The notes beneath the pieces were generated by a model. The model made no database searches, was not told the origin of the DNA, and worked only from the letters and a program-made list of their open reading frames with translations. Made by a program: the position numbers and the translations under genes. This document shows positions 43,797-55,442 of a stretch of DNA of 64,000 nucleotides, in pieces (the first letter of the stretch is position 1; every line of letters begins with the position of its first letter). Origin of the DNA: Ryuthela nishihirai (lineage: Eukaryota > Arthropoda > Arachnida > Araneae > Heptathelidae); NCBI GenBank assembly GCA_038380435.1, contig JAWZYU010000010.1:39838135-39902134 (forward strand), read 5' to 3'.

Positions 43797-44187
43797 CTGG
43801 GTTGTTTTACCTCTGAGCGGCACGTTTCTGCACACCATGGGCTAAATGGCCAGGTCACCATAGACCCCGAAGGCTCAGGGAAAGGTGGGAGAGGGGACCC
43901 ACTGGAACAGCTGTTGGGAGACAGATGGTAATCTCCCATGAAACCATCCAGCGTGTTCGTTAACGTGCACAGGGTATGGCTCTCATGCACACGGGGCCAC
44001 AGCTTAACGTCCCATCCGACGGACGGCGGCATTTCCAAGCCCATCGGTGTCGGCTACTGACCGTGGGCATGGCGGAGAGTTTTGCAGAGATAAGTCTCAA
44101 CTCTGTTCCAGCTAGGACTCGAACCTGGGAACTGCAGATTACGAGCCTGGCGAGCTACCGACTGAGCCCCCCCCCCCCCCGCCCCCC
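43797..44187 (-). mobile_element. SINE-A copy 19, full length
   Basis: All regions are present with moderate divergence. The 5' end carries a C-run of about 14. No clear TSD was seen. Confidence 0.93.
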
Positions 44188-44530
44188 ATCTTCGTGTAAA
44201 AAATTACAAGTGAACTCTATCTTCTCGTAAAAAATACCGAGTGGACTCCGTCTTCATGTGAAAGAAAATTATTCTGCTATCTTCATTTAAAATATCCAGT
44301 GGGCATCTACCTTTCTGTAAGATATACCAAGTAGACTTTCTCCTTTCCTATAAAAGATACCCAGTGGGCTCCTTCATCACGAGAAAGATCTTAGTGCCAC
44401 TATCCTCACGTAACCCAGCAAGCATCGACCTTCCTGTAAAAATATCAAATGGACCTTCCCTCTTTCAATACTAGAGACCCTGTGGGGCCTCCCTCTTCAT
44501 GCGAAAGACATCCAGCGAGCCTCCCCCGTC
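44188..44530. repeat. Degenerate tandem repeat, unit about 30 bp
   Basis: About ten imperfect units based on TTCnTGTAAAAGATACCCAG followed by TGGnCTCC. It lies directly beside the SINE. It is too degenerate to be coding. Confidence 0.75.
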
Positions 44531-45015
44531 CACAATTATACTCTAATCGTTGATAAACTAATTCCGAAAAAAATGAAAGATTACTTTTGAAAGAAAGTAT
44601 TTTAACGTCAAAATGAGAAACAAAATTGCACTCTTAAATTGTCTGCAATTTTTGATCACATAATATAAATTAAAATGATATCAATACGGGTTTTTCATAA
44701 GCACACATTTGAAAAGTATTTTTTATGTTTATGTGCTTACTGCAGAAAGTAATTGATTGCCGGCTTGTATTAACATAAGGCATTTGCATATCAGCATAAA
44801 TCTAAACATAAGACAACTTACTCAATTGTGATCATATTCCCCAATTAAAGCAAAAGAAACTAAGATTTAGAAGTTCAGAATGTCTGTCTCGTTACAAATA
44901 ATTGACTTTTTAAACGTAGTTTTTTTTATCAATGTTAACTTAGAAAACAATTGTATTTTATGCTTATTCAAGTACTTTAAGTTCTTAATTATTAATTATA
45001 TCTACAGTTCATCAG
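44531..45015. other. Unassigned AT-rich sequence
   Basis: Nothing recognised. Confidence 0.4.
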
Positions 45016-45271
45016 CTTTTACATACTTTTCACACACTGTTATGCTGTATCTATTCATATGGTGACATAGGTATAGAGGAAAAACTGTCTTTAGCCGAGT
45101 GGGATTCGACCCCAGCACCTCCTGATAACTTGTCATGTGCTCTGATCGCAGCTGACATGTTGTCAGGAGGTCTTGGGTTCGGAGCCCACCGGCTAGGGAC
45201 AATTTGCCTTCATATCTTTATCATTCGTATAAATAAATACACCATAATAGTGTGTGAAAAATATGTAAAAG
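45016..45271. mobile_element. Fold-back of two tRNA-like SINE units
   Basis: The 256-bp inverted repeat has arms 45016-45130 and 45155-45271. Each arm carries, reading outward from the centre, a tRNA-like anticodon/T-arm half (GTCAGGAGGTC and GGGTTCGGAGCCC on the right; on the minus strand ATCAGGAGGTG and GGGTCGAATCCC on the left), then a tail with ACACACTRTTATG and GTAAAAG. The shared centre (CTGATCGCAG) serves as the 5' half for both. Looks like a head-to-head SINE-C dimer. Confidence 0.75.
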
Positions 45272-45577
45272 ACTTTCTGTTCATTTTAACGATAAATACG
45301 TTTTTATCTCTTTTTGATGGTTTCGTATCATTTTCCCTGTTATTGAGTCTTTAAGTATCTGATGACTGCTCAATAACAATACAGAATCATTACAAAAGAA
45401 TATCCGAAGTTTTAAGTGCAATATTTTATTAAATAATTAAGTAACAAAAGCAACTGTATGTCCAGAGTGCCAAGAAACTCTCAAAGTTTCTCCTTGAGTC
45501 CTGAGAGTCAAAATCTTGGGAGTCCCGAGAAGCCCCTATTTGACACGGGAACTTCGATTTTGGAGGATACATTAAAA
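45272..45577. other. Unassigned AT-rich sequence
   Basis: Nothing recognised apart from a short CCTGAGAGTC / GGAGTCCCGAG patch near 45500. Confidence 0.35.
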
Positions 45578-45586
45578 ACATCGTTC

Positions 45587-45970
45587 GGGTTGGGTTGTTT
45601 TACCTCTGAGCGGCACTTTTTTGCACACCATGGGCTAAATGGCCAGGTCACAAGGACCCCGAAGCTCAGAGAAGGTTGGAAGAGGGGACCCACTGGAACA
45701 GCTGTTGGGAGACAGATGGTAGCCTCCCGTCAAGGCCATCCAGCGTGTTCTTTAACGTGCACAGGGTATGGCTCTCCCGCACATGGGGCCACGGCTTAAC
45801 GTCCCATCCGACGGACGGCGGCGTTTCCAAGGCCATCGGTGTCCCCTACTGACCGTGGGCAGGGCGGGGAATTTTGCGGAGATAAATCTCAACGCTGACC
45901 CTGCTAGGACTCGCACCTGGGAACTACAGATTATGAGCCTGGCGCGCTACCAACTGAGCCATCCCCGCCC
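45587..45970 (-). mobile_element. SINE-A copy 20, full length
   Basis: TSD ACATCGTTC at 45578-45586 and 45983-45991, with an A-run between the head and the second TSD. Confidence 0.96.
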
Positions 45971-45991
45971 GAAAAAAAAAACACATCGTTC

Positions 45992-46973
45992 ATTCGGAAA
46001 CAATTCGTAATTTACAGTGTTCGAAGAATCACTGCAGATGTTGCAAATGTTACGCCAAACGTACTGATCCGAATATGAACGAAATTTAAATATCACTCCA
46101 CCAATGGCGCCCACATTGAAGTCTGTTGAAAACAAAACGAAATTTTGAGAGTTTCGTGACATTTTGTTCACACCTTTGTTAATTATTTAACAAAACACGG
46201 GACTTTAAAATATGGGTAGTCTTTTATAATGGCCCTGTTTATAATGGACGTGATAAGGCGATGCAATAAATCCTGCGAGCTCAACAAACAACAACATTGC
46301 CATCCATGGGAAGAGGTGAAGAGAGCAAATGCTAGAATGGGGTGCAATGGGACATCACTCCCCCCCCCCGCAACAAAGACGATAGAAAGCAAAAAGAGAT
46401 AAAAGCTGAAGTAATGTTTTCCTTTTATTACAGCTCTTTTACGATCTTTCTAACGAACCCTTAAAGCTTCTTGTTCCCAGTTTCCTCTGTCGAATTATCT
46501 GCAGCCATCTGCTTCTTCTGCAGCAAGGCTCGTTTCCCCGTTCTCTTACGAGTGAAGCGCCATTCATTTAATCCCTGGATACAACTTAAGGAACGAATCT
46601 TCGGCAAAACTTAAACTGCAGCACTAGGACGATGCTATATACTTCCGATTCTATTGATTCCTGCTCTTGGTACAATCTTTTTCTAAACCCGAAATCATTT
46701 TGAACAGTATACTTTGAAGAATCTTAAAAGATATTGTTTTTTCTATAAATTGAGTCTCGAAGCAAAACAAAAACTCGAGCAATTAGATTTATTTATAAAA
46801 CTATCCCCAATTTTAAAGGTTGTGGAATAATTTTATTGCTTCACCTACAAAACTAATGGCAGAACTTCGGTAAAACCAATGGTTCGAGAAAATAAAACCG
46901 GAAACGAAACAATATTGAATCCACATGTTAACTGATATATTACGTGTTAACGTGTTCATAATAACGTGTGCGT
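45992..46973. other. Unassigned sequence
   Basis: No gene or repeat recognised; small C-run at 46362-46370. Confidence 0.4.
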
Positions 46974-46987
46974 ATAGTATCACCAGG

Positions 46988-47308
46988 CAGCTGGGTCAGC
47001 GTTGTGATTTATCTCCGCAAAATTCCCCGCCCCGCCCACGGTCAGTAGGGGACACCGATGGGCTTGAAAAGGCAGCCGTCCGTCGGATGGGACGTTAAGC
47101 CGTAGCCCCGTGTGCGGGAGAGCCATACCCTGTGCACGTTAAAGAACACGCTGGATGGCCTTGACGGGAGGCTACCATCTGTCTCCCAACAGCTGTTCCA
47201 GTGGGTCCCCTCCCCCAACCTTCTCTGAGCCTTCGTGGTCCGTGTGACCTGGCCATTTAGCCCATGGTGTGCAAAAAAGTGCCTCTCAGAGGTAAAACAA
47301 CCCAACCC
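46988..47308 (+). mobile_element. SINE-A copy 21, 5'-truncated
   Basis: TSD ATAGTATCACCAGG / ATAGTATCACGAGG at 46974-46987 and 47309-47322. The whole tRNA-like head is absent; the copy starts at CAGCTGGGTCAGCG, so it has no internal promoter. Confidence 0.97.
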
Positions 47309-47322
47309 ATAGTATCACGAGG

Positions 47323-48044
47323 TGCTCCCAGTGTTGCGAAGAATACGTCATGTCTGTAATGGAACACACGGTTGAGTTTGAATTGTAACTGAATTCAGTG
47401 TTGAATTTTGGCATGTGCGGGATGTACATTTATGTCACCTTCTGCAATGGTTTATGACGAACAGTCATTTAGTTAGCTGCTATGTGAGATTAAGTAATAA
47501 GTTTGTTTAGATTGTGTCAATGGTGAGGCCTGTTTCCACTGGTGATAGCAATAAGAAGCTAATAGGAAAAACAAAAAGTGTAATCCAATTGTAGGTTTCT
47601 GTACTAGAATAATTATTGTATGTTCAAGTTATCATATGAGTTAATCAGTTACTTATTGTAAACAACCTGTTTTATCTATTAAATAATTCATTTCAGATTA
47701 ATTTGATTATTTAGAACCTAACACACAGTACTGTCAAATAATTATTGCCGAAACTCCTCAAATATATTGCAAAACAACACATTTTCGATCATTTTTTCTG
47801 TTACTGCTGATTGAGGTATGAAACGGGGTCCATTAGAATTGCAAATTTTCTGTCCAATTTGCGGATCCAACTCATCTTCGATTCTCAGATACACATTTAC
47901 ATAAAGAATATTTGTATCAAAAATGAAAATAACTTCTACCACAGGTCGATTGCTAAAGTGAGGAAAAACAAAGATCAGGTGCAAAATTCTGGTGTGATCA
48001 GTGACCTTTGCTTCGTTGCTATGTCAGCTAATAATACTACAAGT
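47323..48044. other. Unassigned AT-rich sequence
   Basis: Overlapping open frames on both strands at 47742-48065 are AT-rich and unrecognised. Nothing else was seen. Confidence 0.35.
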
Positions 48045-48418
48045 TTTGGGTTATTTTACCACTGAATTGCACTTTGGTGAAAACAATGGGCTAAATGGCC
48101 AGGTTACAAAGATCCCAAAGGTTTAGAGTTCGATAGGGGAAGCAGATCCCCAAAACAGCTGTTAAGAGACATGTCGAAACCTCCCGTCAAGGCCAATTAT
48201 CGTGTTCTGTAACGTGAATAAGCCATGACTCTCAGGAACACAACTTAATATCTCATCTGATGGACGGCGGATTTTTTAAGCCCATTTCCCATTTCTCAGA
48301 GGTCAGGGTGAAGTTTAGCGGAGAGAAGTCTCAATGCTGGCACAATGGAGACCCGAACATGGAGCATCGGAATTAAGAACCTGGTGTGCTTTCGACTAAG
48401 CAATATCCCACCACCACC
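48045..48418 (-). mobile_element. SINE-A copy 22, old
   Basis: Diverged copy over its full length (TTATTTTACCACTGAATTGC, GGCTAAATGGCCAGG, GATGGACGGCGG, GAGACCCGAAC). Confidence 0.88.
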
Positions 48419-48717
48419 TACAGGCGGTATTTTTTATAAGCATTTAATACTTCTGCATTCAGAGAGATTAATTCTCAAATTTTTAACCCGTAGAATACCA
48501 GGGAAGGACGTTGTTTCGTATTTATGTGCAACACCTACGACGACAAAGAATTATAGAAGTTACTTTAACTTTTACAAAAACTTCTCGTACAAAGTGATTC
48601 TCCATTAAAGCTAAAGTCACGTGTAACTGACCACTCCTCGGTTACTTCTAACACAACACGCAAATTATGATGCTTTGTTGCAGCAGTAGTTTGTTTTCCT
48701 TAACAGCTATGCCAATG

Positions 48718-48998
48718 GGGCAGAGATTGGCTCAGTGTGCAGTTTCCAGGTCCAAGTGCTAACTGCGCCAGCGTTGAGTTTGATCTCCGTTAAAGTTCCG
48801 CCTTGCCCTCAGTCAGAAAAAGGGCACCGATGGACTTGAAAAGATCGCAGTCCGTCGGGTGGGACGTTACGCCTTGGCACCGTGTGCAGATGAGCCATAC
48901 CCTATGTCAGCTGATGAACACGCTGTATGACCTTGAGGGAAGGTTTCATCTGTGCCTATCAGCTGTCCATGGGTCCCTTAGCACAATGTGTGCAATTT
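48718..48998 (+). mobile_element. SINE-A copy 23, old
   Basis: Diverged plus-strand copy with a shortened head (GATTGGCTCAGTGTGCAG), body and no clear tail. Confidence 0.85.
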
Positions 48999-49206
48999 CT
49001 GAAAAATATCAGACATATAAATTTTTAGAAAAACCTTGCATTTTCTAAAACAGTTGTATTACGCATTATGATGTGTTTGGTAATAAAGATTTAAATATCC
49101 TATATGACGCCTTTTTTTCCTGAGTGTTTCACAATCCTATATAAAAAAATTACATTGTCATTTCGAAATAAATATACTTAGATATGTTTCAGGCTTTAAT
49201 TTTAGT

Positions 49207-49375
49207 TATGGCTATTTTCCCTTTAAGTGGCACTTTTTTTTCACAAAATGGGTTAAATGGCCAGGTGCTCAAGAAGAATGACGTCAAGGACTCAAAGAAG
49301 ATGGAGGAAGGGTTTCTCCTGGATATCTGTTGGGAGACAAATGAACACCTCCCTTCAAAGCCATTCATTTTTTTT
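49207..49375 (-). mobile_element. SINE-A copy 24, old 3' part
   Basis: Only the 3' half (TTTTCCCTTTAAGTGGC, GGTTAAATGGCCAGG, TGTTGGGAGACA, TCAAAGCCATTC) before a T-run. Confidence 0.82.
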
Positions 49376-49794
49376 TAATTGTAATCCCGCGATCTACTGC
49401 ATTTTTTTTATCGAGTAAGAGTAAGTTATTGTATTTTTTTCATCATACGATTTAACAAAAGCGCTATTTGTGGGCAGGTTGCAATTATATACAAGTCACA
49501 AAACGAAATGAATTGCAATTAAAAAAATTACTGAATAATTAAGCATTAGAAAAGGTAAAAACCTTTAATATCATTAAAAATGTAATGTGAAAAAAATTCT
49601 ACATTGAAAGCTCAATGGCCCTTCCACTACAAAACGCCAAACAACCAAACCGAATGCACGATCGACCAAAACGTACGCTGTGATCGACCTCTAGCTCGCA
49701 ATTTTCGAGTTAAATAACTCTCTGCTCTAGACCATAATAAAACAACACTATAGCCTTCGTATATAAAATGCGGACAGTAAATAGCGATTGTAAT
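49376..49794. other. Unassigned AT-rich sequence
   Basis: Nothing recognised. Confidence 0.35.
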
Positions 49795-49802
49795 TGTTCA
49801 TA

Positions 49803-50180
49803 GAGGAGAGGGTAGCTCAGTCAGTTGCGCGCCAGGCTCCTAATTTTTAATTCCCAGGTTAGAGTTTCCCCTGGGCCAGGGATGAGATTTATCTCCGAAA
49901 AACCCCCCCCGCTCTGCCCTCGGTCAGTAGGGGACACGCCCTGGATTTGAAAAGGCTGATGTCCATCGGATGGGACCAAAGCCGTGGCGTAGTATACGGA
50001 AGAGAGCCGTATCCTGCGCACGTTAAAGAACAAGCTAGGTGACCTTGACGGGAGGCTACCATCTGTCCCCCAACAGTTGTCCAGTGGTCCCCATTTTCTG
50101 AACCCTTGAGGTCCTTGTGACCTGGTCGTCTAGCTCATTGTGAGCAAAAACGTGACACAGGTATCAAACAAACACAACCC
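49803..50180 (+). mobile_element. SINE-A copy 25, full length, diverged
   Basis: Head GGGTAGCTCAGTCAG with box B weakened (GGTTAGAGTTTCC), AACACAACCC tail. TSD TGTTCATA at 49795-49802 and 50184-50191. Confidence 0.93.
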
Positions 50181-50191
50181 TAATGTTCATA

Positions 50192-50544
50192 ATTTTTGGA
50201 GGTAATTTATCGTAGTTTCACGTATAAAATGGAGAGACAAAAATATGCAGGTTGCTCGAGTTTTCCGGATGCCTCAAAGGAGGATAAACGAACTTTTATT
50301 GTATGTTGTAAAGACGGCTTCGGACCCCGACTCGAACCATTTCTATAATTATTGAGCCTAAGGCCAGCTGGGGAAACATTTCTCAGCGACATCGTAAAAT
50401 ATATATACGGTAATGAATGTCGATAAACCATTTTTTTTAATATCTTGTATTATAAGTTACTATATATTTTAAAATAATAATAATTTTTAACGATAATATT
50501 AAAATCCTGATGCTATTTAGAACAAAGAAAAAAATAGAATTAAT
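50192..50544. other. Unassigned AT-rich sequence
   Basis: Nothing recognised. Confidence 0.35.
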
Positions 50545-52690
50545 TCGTTGACACTGAAAATGCTTTAGTGACATCATTACAAACTGAAAATGCTTTAATG
50601 ACATCTTTAGAAATTGAAAATACTTTAATATATAATTAGTAACCGAAAATTCTTCAACGACATCATTAGAAACTGAAAATGCTTTAATGATATCATTAGA
50701 AACTGAGAATACTTTAATGGCATCATTAGAAACTAAAAATGCTTTAATAATATCATTAGAAACTAAGAATGCTTTAATGATATCATTAAAACCTGAAAAT
50801 TCTTTAATGACATCATTAGAAACTGAAATTGATTTAATGATATCATTAGAAAGTGGAAATGCTTTAAATACGTAATTAGAAACCGAAAATACTTTAATAC
50901 ATAATTAGAAACCGAAAATGCTTTAATGATATCATTAGAAACTGAAAATGCTTTAATGATATCATTAGAAACTGAAAATGCTTTAATGACATCATTTAAA
51001 GCTGAGAATGCTTTAATGACATCATTAGAAACTGAAATGCTTTAGTGGCATCATTAGAAAATGAAAATGCTTTAATGACATCATTAGAAAATGAAAATGC
51101 TTTAATGACATCATTATAAAATGAAAATGCTTTAATGACATCATTATAAATGCAAAGTGCATTCGTTAATGAATGAGCATTTAAAAATATCAATTTAATG
51201 ACATCATTTAAAGCTGAGAATGCTTTAATGACATCATTAGAAACTGAAATGCTTTAGTGGCATCATTACAAATTGAAAATGCTTTAATGACATCATTAGA
51301 AAATGAAAATGCTTTAATGACATCATTAGAAAATGAAAATGCTTTAATGACATCATTAGAAAATGAAAATGCTTTAATGACATCATTATAAATGCAAAGT
51401 GCATTCGTTAATGAATGAGCATTTAAAAATATCAATTTAATGACATCATTTAAAGCTGAGAATGCTTTAATGACATCATTAGAAACTGAAATGCTTTAGT
51501 GGCATCATTAGAAATTGAAAATGCTTTAATGACATCATTAGAAAATGAAAATGCTTTAATGATATCATTAGAAAATGAAAATGTTTTAATGACATCATTA
51601 GAAAATGAAAATGCTTTAATGACATCATTAGAAAATGAAAATGCTTTAATGACATCATTAGAAAATGAAAATGTTTTAATGACATCATTAGAAAATGAAA
51701 ATGCTTTAATGACATCATTATAAATGCAAAGTGCATTCGTTAATGAATGAGCATTTAAAAATATCAATTTAATGACATCATTTAAAGCTGAGAATTCTTT
51801 AATGACATCATTAGAAACTGAAATGTTTTAGTGGCATCATTAGAAATTGAAAATGCTTTAATGACATCATTAGAAAATGAAAATGCTTTAATGACATCAT
51901 TAGAAAATGAAAATGCTTTAATGACATCATTAGAAAATGAAAATGCTTTAATGACATCATTATAAATGCAAAGTGCATTCGTTAATGAATGAACATTTAA
52001 AAATATCAATTTAAGGACATCATTTAAAGCTGAGAATGCTTTAATGCCATCATTAGAAATTGAAAATGCTTTAGTGGCATCATTAGAAATTGAAAATGCT
52101 TTAATGACATCATTAGAAAATGAAAATGCTTTAATGACATCATTAGAAAATGAAAATGCTTTAATGACATCATTAGAAAATGAAAATGCTTTAATGACAT
52201 CATTAGAAAATGAAAATGCTTTAATGACATCATTATAAATGCAAAGTGCATTCGTTAATGAATGAACATTTAAAAATATCAATTTAAGGACATCATTTAA
52301 AGCTGAGAATGCTTTAATGACATCATTAGAAACTAAAATGCTTTAGTGGCATCATTAGAAATTGAAAATGCTTTAATGACATCATTAGAAAATGAAAATG
52401 CTTTAATGATATCATTAGAAAATGAAAATGTTTTAATGACATCATTAGAAAATGAAAATGCTTTAATGACATCATTAGAAAATGAAAATACTTTAATGAT
52501 ATCATTAGAAAATGAAAATGTTTTAATGACATCATTAGAAAATTAAAATGCTTTAATGACATCATTAGAAAATGAAAATGCTTTAATGACATCATTATAA
52601 ATACAAAATGCATTCGTTAATGAATGAGTGTTTAAAAATATCAATTTAATGACATCATTTAAAGCTGAGAATGCGTTAATGACATCATGA
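50545..52690. repeat. 30-bp minisatellite with higher-order structure
   Basis: The base unit is 30 bp (GAAAATGAAAATGCTTTAATG followed by ACATCATTA). From 51146 on it is organised in blocks: a run of units, then a distinct spacer (TGCAAAGTGCATTCGTTAATG ... GTTTAAAGCTGAG-like) that recurs at 51151, 51393, 51725, 51967, 52240 and 52602. Intervals are 242, 332, 242, 273 and 362, i.e. a base of 242 plus about 3, 0, 1 and 4 extra units. 50545-51145 is a less regular flank. Because 30 is divisible by three, frames stay open on both strands (10-residue repeats); these are not taken as genes. Confidence 0.96.
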
Positions 52691-54171
52691 GATGTTTACT
52701 TTGAATTGTTAAAGACTGATTAAAAAGTTGAAACTATAATTAAAAGTTTTTTTCACAATTACAATAGAAATTAGAAAATTAAATTAGGACTGAATGCCAG
52801 CCAAGCGTCGGGAGGACTCCATTCGGCCAATCCCGAACGCATACTATTTTGTAGCATATTTTTAAATGTTGTTATTAAAGGTTTATTCGTATTCACTTGT
52901 GGTGTGGGTGAAATGAAAACATTTTATACACCCAGTCCCCGACTAACACGATATCACGTTCAACAAAAAAAACATTCATGTAAATTGAAATTGTGTTAAT
53001 TCGGACAAGAATGTCTCATAAGAAATAACGTAAATATTGGGGGAGGTTAATGCATTAACCTGATTGACCAATTTTTAACCTTGTTTCCCTTGTTATGATT
53101 ATACTTTGGTTAATATTTGTTTATGTCTATTTGATATACGTAACTCATATTTACAGAAAAAAAATGATAAAGGTAAGAACAAAAAAAACTTCTGAATAAT
53201 GCAGTGTTATTTCAATACATTTGTCGAGGAATTAATATGTCTAACTGTATGTTTAAAAGCGCTGCTACTCTACACGTGACAAGTTATTTTTAACCAATCA
53301 GGGTGAATTTAAATATGACTCCATTGTCGTTGGTCAGTAACAATTAAATTGTTATCTTTATCGTTTACAAATGTATGCCGAGTTACAGCTGTTTAAACAA
53401 ACTTATTTGTACAGGGAAATGTAAAACATATTTCTGTAAGTGTTGCAATTATGAAGGATAGACGAGACAAGGGAAATATCTCGGATGTCTTCTTATTTGG
53501 TAAATAAACCGATATAAAGGATTGTAAAAAAGTGGTGGATAAATCGAGTTAATCTAAAATCATCCCTACTTTAAAAATAGTGTCGACAGAATGCGTGTTA
53601 GTCAGAGACTGAGTGTATTATAAAATATAAAATTCCGTGCACGCTATACTGTGCACCACGAAGCCATTGACTTTTTGGATATTCTTTCTTTCTTAGATAA
53701 TAATATGAAATCCAGCTTAATCTGAACAAGGCAATATCTCTAAAGTATATTTACTCTAAAACGTAATAAAAAAATAATTTCCTGCTTCTCTCACTATTAA
53801 TTTCATACGAGTGCAATAACCGAACAATTAACCTTAATTTAACTGAAACGAATCGCCGAGAATGTTGTTTGTTTTCTTAACTGAACCAAACGAAACAGAA
53901 ACGTATATAATTAAAAAAATCTGCACTGTTGTCGTTGTTTACACAGCTATCTATACCAATGTTGTTATTATCTGAAACAATAGCATTCATATTAACGTCG
54001 AATAATTAGGTCTAATTTCACTTGCATTGCCAACACAACATCTCTATTTCTCGAACTTTAAATGTACCCACAAAATGATCCAAGATATCCATACCACAGT
54101 GGAAAAAAGAGTACAAAAGTGACGAAAATTGGTCTGATGCCCAAGTTGTAATACATATCTGCAAATCATGT
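52691..54171. other. Unassigned AT-rich sequence
   Basis: No gene, RNA or known repeat recognised over about 1.5 kb. Confidence 0.4.
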
Positions 54172-54185
54172 CATAATTGGTGGTG

Positions 54186-54560
54186 GGGCGGGGGTGGCTC
54201 AGTCGGTAGCGCGCCAGGCTCGTAATCTGCAGTTCCCAGGTTCGAGTCCCAGCTGGGTCAGCGTTGAGATTTATCTCCGCAAAACTCCCCGCCCTGCCCA
54301 AGGTCAGCAGGGGACACCGATGGGCTTGGAAAGACCGCCGTTCGTCGGATGGGACGTTAAGTCGTGGCTCCGTGTGCGGGAGAGCCATACCCTGTGCCCG
54401 TTAAAGAATGGCCTTGACGAAAGGCTATCATCTGTCTCCCAACAGCTGTTCCAGTGAGACCCCTCCTCCAACCTTCTCTGAGCCTTCGGGGTCCTTGTGA
54501 CCTGGCCATTTAGCTCATTGTATGCAAAAAAGTGCCGCTCAGAGGTAAAACAACCCAACC
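54186..54560 (+). mobile_element. SINE-A copy 26, full length
   Basis: TSD CATAATTGGTGGTG at 54172-54185 and 54561-54574, 14 bp and perfect. A small deletion lies in the middle (54402-54408). Confidence 0.97.
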
Positions 54561-54668
54561 CATAATTGGTGGTGATATACATACAGGTTGTGTTCGACCC
54601 CTAGGTAAAGGTATGGATGTGGAGTGTTTATAAAATATTTCTTATGTATATTTGATAAAACATAATAA

Positions 54669-54752
54669 TATGTTGTCTTTCTGCTGAGGTCTCGCCATCC
54701 TCACAGATCTTCTCTATGGCGTATTAAACTGACAGGCTCCTGTCAGACCTGT
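54669..54752 (+). mobile_element. SINE-B fragment
   Basis: TGTTGTCTTTCTGCTGAGGTC through CTATGGCG and AACTGACAGGCTCCTGTC, as in 25340-25410 of the first SINE-B copy. The tRNA-like head is missing. Confidence 0.8.
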
Positions 54753-55043
54753 GTTCATCCTGATGATTAATTTATTTCTTTATTTTTATACAGATAATCG
54801 GTAAATACAGCTTCAAACATATTGTTACTAAATGTATTAATTAACATAATCAAAACATAATTATTCGCTTAATACAAGCTATGTCAATAGAAAGCATATT
54901 CGAAGTTCTATAACTTTTAAAAACATCTTTTTTTCTAAGAAAAAATATCATCCACAAAAATTAAAGATCTTGATTCCTTTAAATTATTAAGCCCAGCACC
55001 TAATGTCTGATCTCGCCTTCTCATGGTGCAGACCGTTAGTACC

Positions 55044-55430
55044 GGGGCGGGGGTGGCTCAGTCGGTAGCGAGCCAGGCTCGTAATCTGTAGTTCCCAGGT
55101 TCGAGTCCCAGCTGGGTCAGCGTTGAGATTTATCTCCGCAAAATTCCCCACCCTGCCCACGGTCAGTAGGGGACACCGATGGGCTTGGAAAAGCCGCCGT
55201 CCGTCGGATGGGACGTTAAGCCGTGGTTCCGTGTGCGGGAGAGCCATACCCTGTGCACGTTAAAGAACACGCTGGATGGCCTTGACGGGAGGCTACCATC
55301 TGTCTCCCAACAGCTGTTCCAGTGGGTCCCCTCCCCAAACCTTCTCTGAGCCTTCGAGGTCCATGTGACCTGGCCATTTAGCCCATTGTGTGCAAAAAAG
55401 TGCCGCTCAGAGGTAAAACAACCCAACCCA
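55044..55430 (+). mobile_element. SINE-A copy 27, full length, near consensus
   Basis: Best example of the family. Box A TGGCTCAGTCGG at 55054-55065, box B GGTTCGAGTCC at 55098-55108. The 5' 70 bp align with an elongator tRNA-Met (GTAGCG.GCCAGGCTC.TAATCTG), with CGT where the CAT anticodon would be. The middle holds GCACGTTAAAGAACACGCTGG, followed by a tail of AACCC units. Transcription by RNA polymerase III from boxes A and B is inferred from the family type. TSD ACCGTTAGTACC at 55032-55043 and 55431-55442. It encodes no protein. Confidence 0.98.
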
Positions 55431-55442
55431 ACCGTTAGTACC

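Noticed and set aside
51782..52282. Long repetitive open frames with 10-residue repeats in the minisatellite
   Set aside because: A 30-bp unit without stops keeps frames open on both strands. There is no unique sequence, start context or flanking exon.
50545..52690. CRISPR-like array
   Set aside because: The units are contiguous without unique spacers and the window is eukaryotic.
55044..55115. Functional tRNA-Met gene
   Set aside because: The tRNA-like part continues into the SINE body, lacks an acceptor stem partner and has CGT where the anticodon should be CAT.
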